A stretch of DNA of 64,000 nt, taken from Paenibacillus hamazuiensis. Lineage in GTDB: Bacteria > Bacillota > Bacilli > Paenibacillales > NBRC-103111. The stretch is taken from assembly GCF_023276405.1 (NCBI RefSeq), contig NZ_JALRMO010000001.1, positions 1,426,001 through 1,490,000 of the forward strand, given 5' to 3'. Positions within the stretch are counted from its first letter, which is position 1, and the number at the start of each line of letters is the position of its first letter. Positions 35,102-43,322 of this stretch are shown piece after piece. The position numbers were made by a program, and so were the translations under genes. The notes below the pieces were generated by a model. That model was not told the origin of the DNA. It did not search any database and was given only the letters and a program-made list of their open reading frames with translations.

Positions 35102-35665
35102 ATGAATCAACTTTCGAATGTTGAATTTATGCTGCTGCAAATTATAGCGGAGCGCAATCAAGCGTCGGGCTATGACATCAACAAGGTAATCGATCAGCGC
35201 GGTTATCGGGAATGGGCGAATATCGGTACGACTTCGATTTATGCAGGGCTGAAGAAACTGAACGATAAAGGATTGATCAAATCCGAGGATTCCGGCGAGA
35301 AATCCGGCAAAGGTCCTATGCCGACCCGATTTGTCATGACGGAAGCCGGGATGACGACGCTGAGAAGTGAAATCATCGCCAGCCTGTCTTCTTCGCGGGA
35401 GCGCGATAACCGGTTTGATCTCGGCCTTGCCGCATTACCTTTTATCGAGAAAGGTGAGGCTGTTAGAGCTTTGCGGAAAAGGCTGGATTTTCTCGGAGAG
35501 ACTTTAAAAAATATAAGACAGAAATACGAGTCGCAAGGAGGCGTTCGATTGCCTCTGTATGTAAGGGGACTTTTCCTGCATCCGATAAGTCTTATCGAGG
35601 GTGAGCGGGAATTTGTCGTCAATTTAATCAACGAATTGGTGGAGGAGATGGAGGAACATGACTAA
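35102..35665 (+). CDS. PadR family transcriptional regulator
   Basis: A 187-residue regulator. The PadR winged helix fills residues 1-85 (F-M-L-L-Q-I-I-A-E, S-G-Y-D-I-N, Y-A-G-L-K-K-L-N-D-K-G-L-I). The C-terminal half is helical, as in the Vir_act_alpha_C subgroup that forms the dimer. ATG follows GAGAGGGA. It overlaps the BtrH-like gene by eight bases and probably controls it. Confidence 0.85.
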   Translation: MNQLSNVEFMLLQIIAERNQASGYDINKVIDQRGYREWANIGTTSIYAGLKKLNDKGLIKSEDSGEKSGKGPMPTRFVMTEAGMTTLRSEIIASLSSSRERDNRFDLGLAALPFIEKGEAVRALRKRLDFLGETLKNIRQKYESQGGVRLPLYVRGLFLHPISLIEGEREFVVNLINELVEEMEEHD

Positions 35666-36638
35666 AATCATCGAAGGTTTCATTCCTTTTCAAGGAGAGC
35701 ATTGCGAGACGACAGCAATGGGCAACCTGCTTCAATTTGCGGGAATCCGGCTGTCGGAGCCGATGTTGTTCGGGCTCGGACAAGGGCTCGGATTCATTTA
35801 TTGGGATTCGAAGGCAATGGATTTTCCTTTTATCGGGGGCAGGGTGAAGCCGGATGAATTGTCTGCTTGCATAGCGTCCCGGCTCGGCTTAATCGTCAAG
35901 GTGCAGGAAACCTCGTCCGTTGAAAAAGCGTGGCAGAACGTAAGAAGCTCCATAGAACGCGGAATTCCCGTGGGGCTTAAATTGGACTCCTATTATTTGG
36001 ATTATTTCACAAACAAAGTGCACTTTGCCGCCCACTACGCGGTCATGTACGGCATGGATGACGAATACGCCTATTTGGCGGATACGACACAACAGGGCGG
36101 ACTTGTGAAGACACGTTTGGCCCAACTGGCCATGGCGAGAAATGCAAAGGGGCCTATGAGCTCGAGAAATCGTTCCTTTACGATCGAGCCGGCCGGCATT
36201 CTTCCGCCTCTTATCTCAGCTATACGGTCATCCTTATCCAACAATGCGCATGACTATCTGAATCCGCCCATTCGCAATCTGGGAAATAAAGGCATTATCA
36301 AAATGAGCAGTGAAATCGTGAAATGGCCTTCCCGCAGCAAAAATTTGGAGCAGGATCTAATCTTGACTGCGTTATTGATGGAAAGAGCGGGCACCGGCGG
36401 CGCTTTGTTTCGAAATCTATATCGGGATTTTCTCAAAGAGTGCGTGGATCTGTGTGGAGACCCCAAAGTAGAACAGGCCTATTTGCTGTTTGCAGAAATC
36501 GCTCCCATGTGGGTCGGCGTTTCAACTTTGATCGAACGTGCGGGAAAAACGGGAAACCATGGCGAGCTAAACCAGGTTTCCAAGCTTTTGTCCGAGATTG
36601 CAGATAAAGAACGGGTTGCAATGGAACTGTTATTGTAA
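35658..36638 (+). CDS. BtrH-like protein (BtrH N-terminal domain and DUF4872)
   Basis: A 326-residue protein. The N-terminal half has a papain-like arrangement: G-E-H-C-E-T-T-A-M near residue 14 could give a nucleophilic cysteine, and H-F-A-A-H-Y-A-V-M-Y-G near 120 a histidine. BtrH of butirosin biosynthesis transfers an acyl group from a carrier protein to an amine, and related proteins are found in small stand-alone operons. The C-terminal half fits the DUF4872 region. It is translationally coupled to the PadR regulator. No carrier protein or biosynthetic genes lie nearby, so the substrate is unknown. Confidence 0.7.
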   Translation: MTKIIEGFIPFQGEHCETTAMGNLLQFAGIRLSEPMLFGLGQGLGFIYWDSKAMDFPFIGGRVKPDELSACIASRLGLIVKVQETSSVEKAWQNVRSSIERGIPVGLKLDSYYLDYFTNKVHFAAHYAVMYGMDDEYAYLADTTQQGGLVKTRLAQLAMARNAKGPMSSRNRSFTIEPAGILPPLISAIRSSLSNNAHDYLNPPIRNLGNKGIIKMSSEIVKWPSRSKNLEQDLILTALLMERAGTGGALFRNLYRDFLKECVDLCGDPKVEQAYLLFAEIAPMWVGVSTLIERAGKTGNHGELNQVSKLLSEIADKERVAMELLL

Positions 36639-36686
36639 TCGAAACGTCAAGATAATGCCAAATAAAATATAACAAGATAGATTGAT

Positions 36687-36709
36687 ATATAGCGGATGTC
36701 GATATATAT
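36687..36709. repeat. Inverted repeat in the spacer between convergent genes
   Basis: TATATAGCG and CGATATATA are separated by GATGT; the arms match at eight of nine positions. The half-site CGCTATATA resembles ModE-type operators, but the site lies at the 3' ends of both neighbouring genes. The rest of the 192-base spacer shows nothing else convincing. Confidence 0.3.
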
Positions 36710-36830
36710 TAATTATGTTTAATTGTGTTTTGTTATAATTAGATAAAATTGATATGGGGGTGACGAGCGCGGTCGGCTGCCAGATTGAATCAATTTATGG
36801 ATCGACTCGAAGATGGCAAGGGCCAGCCGA

Positions 36831-37781
36831 TCAGATTTCGTACAAAATTTGTCCGGTTAACGACAAGTCGTAGCCGGATATCGCAGATAATTCCTGATGA
36901 AGGGCGTTTGATTTCAAAATTTGGAGAACGGCCTGAATCCAATCGTGATTTTCCGTTTTTTTCAACAGAACCAGGTCGTAACGCTCCTGAATCAGAGGGA
37001 TGAAGTCGACATTGCCGACAATGGAAGCGGCTTTCTCAATGCCGACGCCGACGTCCGCTTCGCCGGAAGCGACTTTACCGGCTACTCCGATGTGGTTCGT
37101 TTCTTCCATGCCGTATCCTTCGAGCTCGCTAGGCCGAATGCCATGGAGCCGCAGCTGCTCGTCAAGCAAAACCCGGGCCCCGGAGCCTTTCTCCCGGTTC
37201 ACGAGCCGCAGTCCCGGCCGGCCTAAATCGGCCCAACCGTTCAGCTTGTGCGGATTGCCCTGCTGTACATAGAAGCCCGCACGGCGCGATAGCAGATTCA
37301 CCACCACGTATGACGAACCGACGAGCAGCCGGCGAATGTAAGGGAGATTGTACTCTCCGGTGTCGCCGTCCAAAAGATGCGTGCTGACGATATCCGCTTC
37401 GCCCCGGTACATGGAGATCAGGCTGTCGAGGCTTCCCACATAAGCGCGAAGCGGCCTTACACCGGGTATATTTTTCTCGATGTGCTTCGCAAGTATGTCC
37501 AGACTGATATCCTGTCCGGTGATGACGACAGGACGAATGCCATTCTGGGGAGACGACGAAGGCGGGCGCAGCGGGGAATCAGTCGTTATCGGTTTTTCGG
37601 CGACTTTCGTACCTCTCGATCTTTGTTTATAAGCTTCAAGATCCGCCGCATCCACCCGCATTTGCTTGCCGACCCGATACGAGGGGAGCTCGCCTTTTTT
37701 GATCAATTCGTAAACCGTGAGCTTGGATATTTTTAGAAGCTTGGCGATTTCTTCGGTTGTATAAGATATGTCGTTGGTCAA
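36831..37781 (-). CDS. Excisionase-type HTH fused to a periplasmic-binding-like domain, probable molybdate-responsive regulator
   Basis: A 316-residue cytoplasmic protein. Residues 1-60 form a MerR/excisionase-type helix-turn-helix (Y-T-T-E-E-I-A-K-L-L-K-I-S-K-L-T-V-Y-E-L-I-K-K-G). From about 85 on there is a PBP-like domain of the group found in molybdate regulators, with G-S-L-D-S-L near 120, N-R-E-K-G-S-G-A-R near 195 and G-E-A-D-V-G-V-G near 245. The TTG at 37781 is eight bases after GGGGAGG; the ATG at 37805 would bury the ribosome binding site in the gene. It is divergent from modA and modB and probably senses molybdate or tungstate. Confidence 0.75.
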   Translation of the reverse strand: MTNDISYTTEEIAKLLKISKLTVYELIKKGELPSYRVGKQMRVDAADLEAYKQRSRGTKVAEKPITTDSPLRPPSSSPQNGIRPVVITGQDISLDILAKHIEKNIPGVRPLRAYVGSLDSLISMYRGEADIVSTHLLDGDTGEYNLPYIRRLLVGSSYVVVNLLSRRAGFYVQQGNPHKLNGWADLGRPGLRLVNREKGSGARVLLDEQLRLHGIRPSELEGYGMEETNHIGVAGKVASGEADVGVGIEKAASIVGNVDFIPLIQERYDLVLLKKTENHDWIQAVLQILKSNALHQELSAISGYDLSLTGQILYEI

Positions 37782-37841
37782 AGCAAGATCCTCCCCGGTC
37801 AACATCTCGAATCATTCCACTTTGAACTAATTATATCATAA

Positions 37842-38057
37842 TTGAATAAAAGAAAGGCGAAAGCGGAAGCAACCAAACCAAAAGAGGAAGGGAGATATGC
37901 TTCTGTGTTGAACGGATATGAAGTGAGAGGGCAACGGACCCGGAAGTTTGCAATTTTCGCTTGCGATAAGGGCCTTCTAAAACCCCAATCCGGTTTGACG
38001 AGAGCAGAGTCGGCCCAACTCATTGCCAAAATGTTAAGAGCCGCCGGGCTGCTCTAG
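37842..38057 (+). pseudogene. Possible remnant of an S-layer homology (SLH) domain
   Basis: The last part of this 71-codon frame reads L-K-P-Q-S-G-L-T-R-A-E-S-A-Q-L-I-A-K-M-L, close to the second half of an SLH repeat. The preceding residues are basic and do not resemble a signal peptide or a full SLH domain. No good ribosome binding site is visible. It may be a 3' fragment left from a surface protein gene. Confidence 0.35.
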
Positions 38058-38094
38058 CCGGAACCTTCGTTTACAGCAACTTAGGTTGGAAGTA

Positions 38095-38112
38095 TAATAA
38101 ATATATCTATTT
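38095..38112 (+). promoter_or_regulatory. Inverted repeat upstream of modA
   Basis: ATAAATA and TATTTAT flank TATC, 30 bases before the modA start. TATAAT at 38091-38096 overlaps the first arm and could be the -10 box. The dyad is a candidate operator for the divergent regulator. Confidence 0.4.
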
Positions 38113-38142
38113 ATATACATGTAGTAGTTTGGAGGGGAACCG

Positions 38143-39000
38143 ATGTTAAAAAATATTAAAATTAGTATTGTTCTATCTTTAGTCTTCATGCTTATATTCG
38201 TACTTGCAGGCTGCGGTACTGAACCGAAGCCAACTGTCAACGGAAGCGCGACACCGGCAACACCGGCTTCGAGCCCGAATCCGGCAAATCAAAAACCTGC
38301 CGAAAATGTGGAGCTGACGATTTCGGCGGCTGCAAGCTTGACCGATGCGCTGAAGGAAATCCAGAAGGCTTATGAATCCAAGCATTCCAACGTCAAATTG
38401 AACTTTAACTTCGGCGCATCCGGCGCCCTTCAGCAGCAGATCGAACAAGGAGCACCCGCAGACTTGTTTCTTTCCGCGGCTTCGAAGAACATGCAAGCAC
38501 TTGTCGATAAGCAGCTGATCGATGCGAATAAGCAAAAAAATTTGCTGATCAACGAGTTGGTTGCCGTTATTCCGACGGACGGGAAAGCGGCGATCGGAAG
38601 TGTCGCGGATTTATCCAAAGCGGAAGTGAAAAACGTAGCGATCGGCATCCCGGAAAGCGTTCCGGCGGGTAATTACGCCAAGGAAGCGCTCACGAACGCC
38701 AAGCTGTGGGATGCGCTGCAAGCCAAATTGGTTCAAGGCAAAGACGTCAGACAAGTGCTGCAATATGTAGAAACCGGCAACGCCGATGCTGGTTTCGTAT
38801 ATAAAACGGATGCGTTATCTTCTCAGAAGGTAAAAGTTGCTTTTGCCGTCGATCCGGGCACTTATTCCCCCGTCGAATACCCGATCGGTATGGTCAAAGC
38901 ATCCAAACATGGCAAAGAAGCTGAAGATTTTTACACGTATTTGCAGTCGAAAGAAGCGCTCGATGTTTTCGTTAAATACGGATTTTCGATACCGAAGTGA
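38143..39000 (+). CDS. modA: Molybdate ABC transporter substrate-binding lipoprotein ModA
   Basis: A 285-residue binding protein with a lipoprotein signal ending L-A-G-C at about residues 22-25 and a proline/alanine-rich linker. The ModA fold follows: A-A-A-S-L-T-D-A near residue 62, F-G-A-S-G-A-L-Q-Q-Q-I near 89 and A-D-L-F-L-S-A near 106. These carry the oxyanion-binding serines. Near the end, G-N-A-D-A-G-F-V-Y and Y-P-I-G are typical. ATG follows GGAGGGG. Molybdate is the most likely ligand, but tungstate cannot be excluded. The permease gene overlaps its stop. Confidence 0.92.
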   Translation: MLKNIKISIVLSLVFMLIFVLAGCGTEPKPTVNGSATPATPASSPNPANQKPAENVELTISAAASLTDALKEIQKAYESKHSNVKLNFNFGASGALQQQIEQGAPADLFLSAASKNMQALVDKQLIDANKQKNLLINELVAVIPTDGKAAIGSVADLSKAEVKNVAIGIPESVPAGNYAKEALTNAKLWDALQAKLVQGKDVRQVLQYVETGNADAGFVYKTDALSSQKVKVAFAVDPGTYSPVEYPIGMVKASKHGKEAEDFYTYLQSKEALDVFVKYGFSIPK

Positions 39001-39677
39001 CTGCCAAAGACATGAACTGGAATGAATTTTGGCCCCCGATCCGATTATCGCTGCAGGTCTCATTGTTATCCAGCATACTGGTCGCCGTGTTCGGCGTATG
39101 TATGGCTTGGTGGATGTCCCGAAGATCGTTCAAAGGAAAGACACTGCTGGAAACGGTGTTTATGCTGCCGCTTGTGCTGCCGCCGACGGTAGTCGGGTTT
39201 TTGCTCCTGGTCATGCTTGGGCGCAAAAGCTGGCTAGGACGGTTCATCGAATGGCTTTTCGCCGCACCGGTCGTCTTTTCCTGGTGGGCCGCTGTGATCG
39301 CTTCGATCGTGGTGGCCTTTCCCCTTGTTTATCAGACGATGAAAGTTGGCTTTGCTTCCGTCGACCGCGACTTGGAAGATGCAGGGCGATCCATTGGCGC
39401 GAGCGAATGGCAGGTGTTTCGGCACATCACGCTCCCATTGACGCTTCGGTCATTGATCTCCGCCTATATCCTGGGCTTTGCCCGCGGTCTTGGCGAATTC
39501 GGGGCGACGCTGATGATTGCCGGCAACATACCGGGGAAAACGCAAACTATCCCCACGGCCATATATGTGGCGGTCGATGCGGGCAATTCCCCGATGGCTT
39601 GGGCCTGGACGGGATCGATGATACTCATATCTTTTATTATGTTGATGCTGACCGGTCGTAAAGAGGATGGCAAATAG
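38997..39677 (+). CDS. modB: Molybdate ABC transporter permease ModB
   Basis: A 226-residue permease with five predicted helices. The early segment L-P-L-V-L-P-P-T-V-V-G-F is a ModB hallmark. The EAA-type loop E-D-A-G-R-S-I-G-A-S-E-W-Q-V-F and G-L-G-E-F-G-A-T-L-M-I-A-G-N-I-P-G-K-T follow. The GTG at 38997 overlaps the modA stop; an ATG at 39012 is possible. There is no modC ATPase gene after it, so the transporter as encoded here lacks its own energy subunit. Confidence 0.9.
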   Translation: MTAKDMNWNEFWPPIRLSLQVSLLSSILVAVFGVCMAWWMSRRSFKGKTLLETVFMLPLVLPPTVVGFLLLVMLGRKSWLGRFIEWLFAAPVVFSWWAAVIASIVVAFPLVYQTMKVGFASVDRDLEDAGRSIGASEWQVFRHITLPLTLRSLISAYILGFARGLGEFGATLMIAGNIPGKTQTIPTAIYVAVDAGNSPMAWAWTGSMILISFIMLMLTGRKEDGK

Positions 39678-39775
39678 CCGGTAGCAAGTCAGCAATCTGT
39701 AAGAAATGTCCTAATAGAGGGGAGGTTATAATATTTTTGCAAAATTATACTTTATGTTAGGAGTTGATTGCACGT

Positions 39776-40333
39776 ATGGGAAACATCGTTTTAACCATGC
39801 AGCTGTCGTTGGACGGTGTTGTGTCGGATGAGTACCGGTGGATGAGTTTATGCGAAGAGATTTTCGAAGATTATTTGGAGTATTACAATACGGTGGACAC
39901 GATCATCGTCGGAAGAAACTCATACGCCTCGCTCGCCGGGCATTGGCAGCAAGCGGAGAATTCGTCCAACTCGCTGGAAAGGGCTATAGCGAGGCGCATG
40001 AACGAAATCCCCAAAGTGGTGATTTCCCATTCCGAAGTGGAGTTGATATGGAGAAACTCGCAGCAGATTGCTGTTCGAGACGATCAGTCGCTCGCACGGG
40101 AGCTGGAGGATCTGAAAAAACGCAGGAATCGCATTTCCGTCGAAAGCGGAGTAAAGACATGGCAATCGTTTATTCAAAACGACCTTTATGACGAGTTGTG
40201 GCTGCTCGTTCATCCCGTCATTGCTTCTCAGGGGGATCGTTTATTTGCTCTTGCCGGCAAGCAGCAACCTCTTCGTTTAACTCGCAGCAAAACGTATGAG
40301 AATGGCGTAATCGGATTGCATTACCAAAAGTGA
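39776..40333 (+). CDS. Dihydrofolate-reductase-like RibD C-terminal domain protein
   Basis: A 185-residue protein with the YwjB/YyaP type of RibD_C fold. It begins with a strand and S-L-D-G-V-V-S, has V-D-T-I-I-V-G-R-N-S-Y near residue 42 and ends in L-H-P-V-I-A-S-Q-G-D-R-L-F. The ATG at 39776 is used; a TTG at 39764 would sit directly on the AGGAG. The function of these stand-alone reductase-like proteins is unknown. It is followed by a terminator and is probably monocistronic. Confidence 0.8.
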   Translation: MGNIVLTMQLSLDGVVSDEYRWMSLCEEIFEDYLEYYNTVDTIIVGRNSYASLAGHWQQAENSSNSLERAIARRMNEIPKVVISHSEVELIWRNSQQIAVRDDQSLARELEDLKKRRNRISVESGVKTWQSFIQNDLYDELWLLVHPVIASQGDRLFALAGKQQPLRLTRSKTYENGVIGLHYQK

Positions 40334-40365
40334 GGCCGGAACAGTCGCACTGATCGAACTTAACC

Positions 40366-40400
40366 AAATTCCTTCGGTTTATGGAGCTGAAGGAATTTTA
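40366..40400 (+). terminator. Terminator after the RibD-like gene
   Basis: AAATTCCTTC (40366-40375) pairs perfectly with GAAGGAATTT (40389-40398). The trailing T tract is short. The rest of the 269-base spacer up to 40602 shows no other gene. Confidence 0.6.
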
Positions 40401-40602
40401 ACATTTTATCCCTATATCGGATTGTCCATATTGGTTTGTTCTTGGCTCCGCGAACGAAAAATAAGTCAGATTCCACCTATATTTTCCCATATTTCCTTGT
40501 GCTACCATAAAGTTGCGCCATCAATCCTTAGAGAAAGGAGAACGTAAAACCAAATCTTCTTCAGCTCAAATTATACATTTTCCAAATCGAAAGGATGGAT
40601 GA

Positions 40603-41013
40603 ATGATGAAAAAACGGTTGTTTGCCAGTCTTATCTTGGCCGCTTCAATCTTTTTGGCCGCGCTGCCCGTTTATGCCGCATCCAGTCAATACATCGATAT
40701 AAACGAATACAGCCCGAGTTCGGTGGAATCCAGGTTTCATTACGGCAACCATGTATATATCTCGGTTAATAACAGCGCGCCTACAGGGAATTGGGGAGAC
40801 ATTAACTGGGAGCTGGTCGACGGATATTTCAATGTGATCGCCAGCGGAACCGTTACCAACCCGTTAACGCCGATAGGTCAACCTAACTCCGGAGATCATT
40901 ACATTACTTTCGACATGCCTTTGGACGGCTACAATCAGCATAATGCCAAGCTGGTGTTAAGCTGCACCAGCGGCAGATGCCAAGGCGACGGCTATATCGA
41001 AACGACGGATTAA
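40603..41013 (+). CDS. Small secreted protein of unknown function
   Basis: A 136-residue protein with a clear Sec signal peptide (K-K-R-L-F-A-S-L then a hydrophobic core) ending near A-L-P-V-Y-A-A at about residue 26. The mature part is about 110 residues, rich in asparagine, serine, glycine and tyrosine, with two cysteines near the end (C-T-S-G-R-C) that could form a disulphide. It is probably a beta-rich extracellular protein. ATG follows AAAGGATGG. No family is recognised and it stands alone between two terminators. Confidence 0.7.
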   Translation: MMKKRLFASLILAASIFLAALPVYAASSQYIDINEYSPSSVESRFHYGNHVYISVNNSAPTGNWGDINWELVDGYFNVIASGTVTNPLTPIGQPNSGDHYITFDMPLDGYNQHNAKLVLSCTSGRCQGDGYIETTD

Positions 41014-41079
41014 TTTAGGCAATCTGAATAAAATGCACGTATCAACAACCGGAACGAGTTGAATGAGAAAGGCAAAAAG

Positions 41080-41120
41080 CGGCCCAAAGCGGAGTGTAAC
41101 TCCAAATAGGGCCGTTTTTT
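41080..41120 (+). terminator. Bidirectional terminator
   Basis: CGGCCC (41080-41085) pairs with GGGCCG (41109-41114) and an inner GGAGT/ACTCC stem lies within. TTTTTT follows on the plus strand, and an A run precedes the stem. Confidence 0.8.
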
Positions 41121-41229
41121 CTGTTCGCCAAATTGGTTCCTTAAAATTGATGAAAAATGGATCTGATATAAACCGATTCTTCCCCTTATACTGATTTTGA
41201 ATCCTATGAGAAAAAGGAGGCTGTACAGC

Positions 41230-42222
41230 ATGCAAAAAAGAAAACTGGGAAAGTCGGGAATCGAGGTAAGTCCGGTCGGGTTCGGCTGCTGGGCGATCGG
41301 CGGGCCTTTTTGGCTGGATGGATTGCCGGACGGTTGGGGGGAAGTCGATGACGATGAATCGATTCGGGCAATTGAGCTTGCTCTGGAGCTCGGCATCAAT
41401 TTCTTCGACACGGCGGATGCGTACGGCACAGGACATAGCGAAGAGGTGATCGGCCGGGCCTTGAAGGGACGCCGGCACGAGGCGGTCATCGCAACGAAAT
41501 TCGGGTTCACCTACGATGCTGCGACCCGCAACGTGTACACGAAAGTCGACGTATCACCGGATTATATCCGCTCGGCTTGCGAAGCTTCGCTGCGGAGGCT
41601 CGCGACCGATTATATCGACCTGTATCAGATTCATGCCGGAGGCATACCGCTGGAGCAGCTCGATTCGGTCATCGAAACGCTGGAGCAGTTGAAGCGGCAA
41701 GGCTGGATCCGCGCCTACGGATGGAGCACCGAAGATACGGAGCGGGCCGAAGCGTTTGCCAAGAGGTCTACCGGAGCGGCTATCCAGCATCCTTTTAATG
41801 TGCTGATCGGTCATTCCGATATGATCGATTTGTGCGAACGGCACCAACTGGCCAGCATCGACAACGCACCTCTCGCCATGGGGCTGCTAAGCGGCAAATT
41901 TAACCGGACGTCGCGGTTACCGTCCGATGACGTGCGCGGCAGCAAGCACGAATGGGTCCTTTATTTCAAGGACGGCGAGCCGAAAGTCGAATTTTTGAAT
42001 GCGCTTGATGCCATACGGGACATATTGACATCCGGCCGGCGAAGCCTGGTGCAGGGGGCGCTCGCCTGGATTTGGGGGAGAAGCGGCAGCACGATCCCGA
42101 TTCCCGGACTCAAAAACGTGGGGCAGGTGGAGGAGGCGGCGAAGGCGACGAGCTTCGGACCGCTCGCCCCGGAGCAGATGAAGGAAATCGACGGCATCCT
42201 AAGGAGCCTCCAAGTTTCTTGA
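41230..42222 (+). CDS. Aldo/keto reductase
   Basis: A 330-residue NADPH-dependent oxidoreductase of the AKR superfamily. The catalytic tetrad is visible: aspartate in F-F-D-T-A-D near residue 60, tyrosine in A-D-A-Y-G near 65, lysine in A-T-K-F-G near 91 and histidine in Q-I-H-A-G-G near 137. The C-terminal I-P-I-P-G-L-K-N motif binds the cofactor phosphate. The ATG at 41230 follows AAGGAGGC. Substrate is unknown. It appears to be monocistronic. Confidence 0.9.
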   Translation: MQKRKLGKSGIEVSPVGFGCWAIGGPFWLDGLPDGWGEVDDDESIRAIELALELGINFFDTADAYGTGHSEEVIGRALKGRRHEAVIATKFGFTYDAATRNVYTKVDVSPDYIRSACEASLRRLATDYIDLYQIHAGGIPLEQLDSVIETLEQLKRQGWIRAYGWSTEDTERAEAFAKRSTGAAIQHPFNVLIGHSDMIDLCERHQLASIDNAPLAMGLLSGKFNRTSRLPSDDVRGSKHEWVLYFKDGEPKVEFLNALDAIRDILTSGRRSLVQGALAWIWGRSGSTIPIPGLKNVGQVEEAAKATSFGPLAPEQMKEIDGILRSLQVS

Positions 42223-42318
42223 TTCGAACGAAATTTGAACTTTTCCTGGATATGATGCGGTCAAACGAGCCCTCATGGTATATTTAAGTTGCCAATACGA
42301 CGGAGGGAAGTGAACCGT

Positions 42319-42798
42319 TTGACATTCTCATATAAGGGAGCCATCGTCGCCTTATCGATCGCTTTTGTTTTATCGGCATGCGGATCCAATAAAGACCAAG
42401 GACATCAAAGCCATGCCGTAAGCGGCGATATTCAAGAAAAAACAGCTTCGGCGGATGTTGCTCCGTCTTTTTTGAAAGGCCAACCCGAACAAATCCGCCT
42501 GGTATATGAAGCTGCCGGTAAGGCCTCGGACATTCTGAAATGGATTCCTTGTTATTGCGGCTGCGGCGAAAGCGCCGGACACACAAGCAATTTGAATTGC
42601 TTTGTGAAGGAAGTGAACAGCGACGGTTCGATCGTTTGGGACGATCACGGGACGCGCTGCGGAGTATGCCTGCAAATAGCGGTTCAATCCATCAAGATGA
42701 AGCAGGACGGCAAAAGCTTGAAAGAAATACGAACGTTTATTGATAAAACCTACGAAAAAGGCTACGCCAAGCCGACGAAGACTCCTTTACCGGCGTAA
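42319..42798 (+). CDS. PCYCGC-motif lipoprotein
   Basis: A lipoprotein of about 159 residues with a signal ending L-S-A-C near residue 21. The mature part carries W-I-P-C-Y-C-G-C-G near residue 75, the defining motif of the PCYCGC family, and further cysteines in N-C-F-V and C-G-V-C. Six or more cysteines suggest metal binding or thiol chemistry at the outer face of the membrane. The exact start is uncertain: TTG at 42319 lies 11 bases after GGAGGGAA, while a GTG at 42310 is closer than usual. A terminator follows directly. Confidence 0.8.
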   Translation: MTFSYKGAIVALSIAFVLSACGSNKDQGHQSHAVSGDIQEKTASADVAPSFLKGQPEQIRLVYEAAGKASDILKWIPCYCGCGESAGHTSNLNCFVKEVNSDGSIVWDDHGTRCGVCLQIAVQSIKMKQDGKSLKEIRTFIDKTYEKGYAKPTKTPLPA

Positions 42799-42804
42799 GC
42801 CCCC

Positions 42805-42835
42805 AACCCCATCTGAACGATGGGGTTTGTTATTT
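42805..42835 (+). terminator. Terminator after the PCYCGC gene
   Basis: AACCCCAT (42805-42812) pairs with ATGGGGTT (42820-42827), followed by TGTTATTTATT. Confidence 0.85.
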
Positions 42836-42883
42836 ATTGTTATTCGACTCTTGGAAATCATCTTTAACGATTTGTTCTTTGCT

Positions 42884-43201
42884 GCGATCGGCACCAATTC
42901 GGCATTAGCCGAATCGTGCCGAACTCATAAGGTTGCTCGTTGTAGAAGCTGTACCGTACGATTGTTGAGCGAGTCCTGCCATCCGTTTGCGAATGCAAAA
43001 CGATGGCAGGACATAACGCGGCCCGAGGCACGAATTACCTCCCCCGGCATCACGTCGATTGTGCAGCGTGTCGGGCATAGGATTTTGACGCGCAGCCCAA
43101 AAATCCATGCCCGACAAACGCGACCCTAGAAGCGAGCAGTCTCGCACTGCGGGCGGGTCCAGGGCGCCTGAGCGCCTGGGGTCCCCCCGGTGGGGGGATT
43201 T
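42884..43201 (+). repeat. Hairpin array B: three long bulged hairpins plus conserved tail
   Basis: Hairpins start at 42884 (degenerate), 42969 and 43066; the last two are 97 bases apart. Each stem opens with GCG, has two extra bases on the 3' side near the base, and carries a one-base bulge after a CAT or CAC. The loops differ in sequence. Between hairpins lies a 45-base spacer ending GTGCA. From 43122 an 80-base tail begins GACCCTAGAAGCGAG and contains a CCAGG/CCTGG hairpin. It ends in a perfect CCCCCC-GGT-GGGGGG stem followed by ATTT. The same structure recurs at 53725-54052. No protein-coding frame fits. Confidence 0.75.
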
Positions 43202-43322
43202 GATGGGAAAATAACGTTTAGCTCGAGGTCACTTCGAAGAGAAAATGGATTGAAATGAGGTCAAAAGCCGAAAAAAGGCAATAGGATGCCCGGTCCCCAT
43301 AATGAATATTTTTTAAAAGAGC

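Noticed and set aside
36761-36880. Small plus-strand frame starting GTG after GGGGGTG near 36755
   Set aside because: It overlaps the conserved C-terminus of the minus-strand regulator and resembles nothing.
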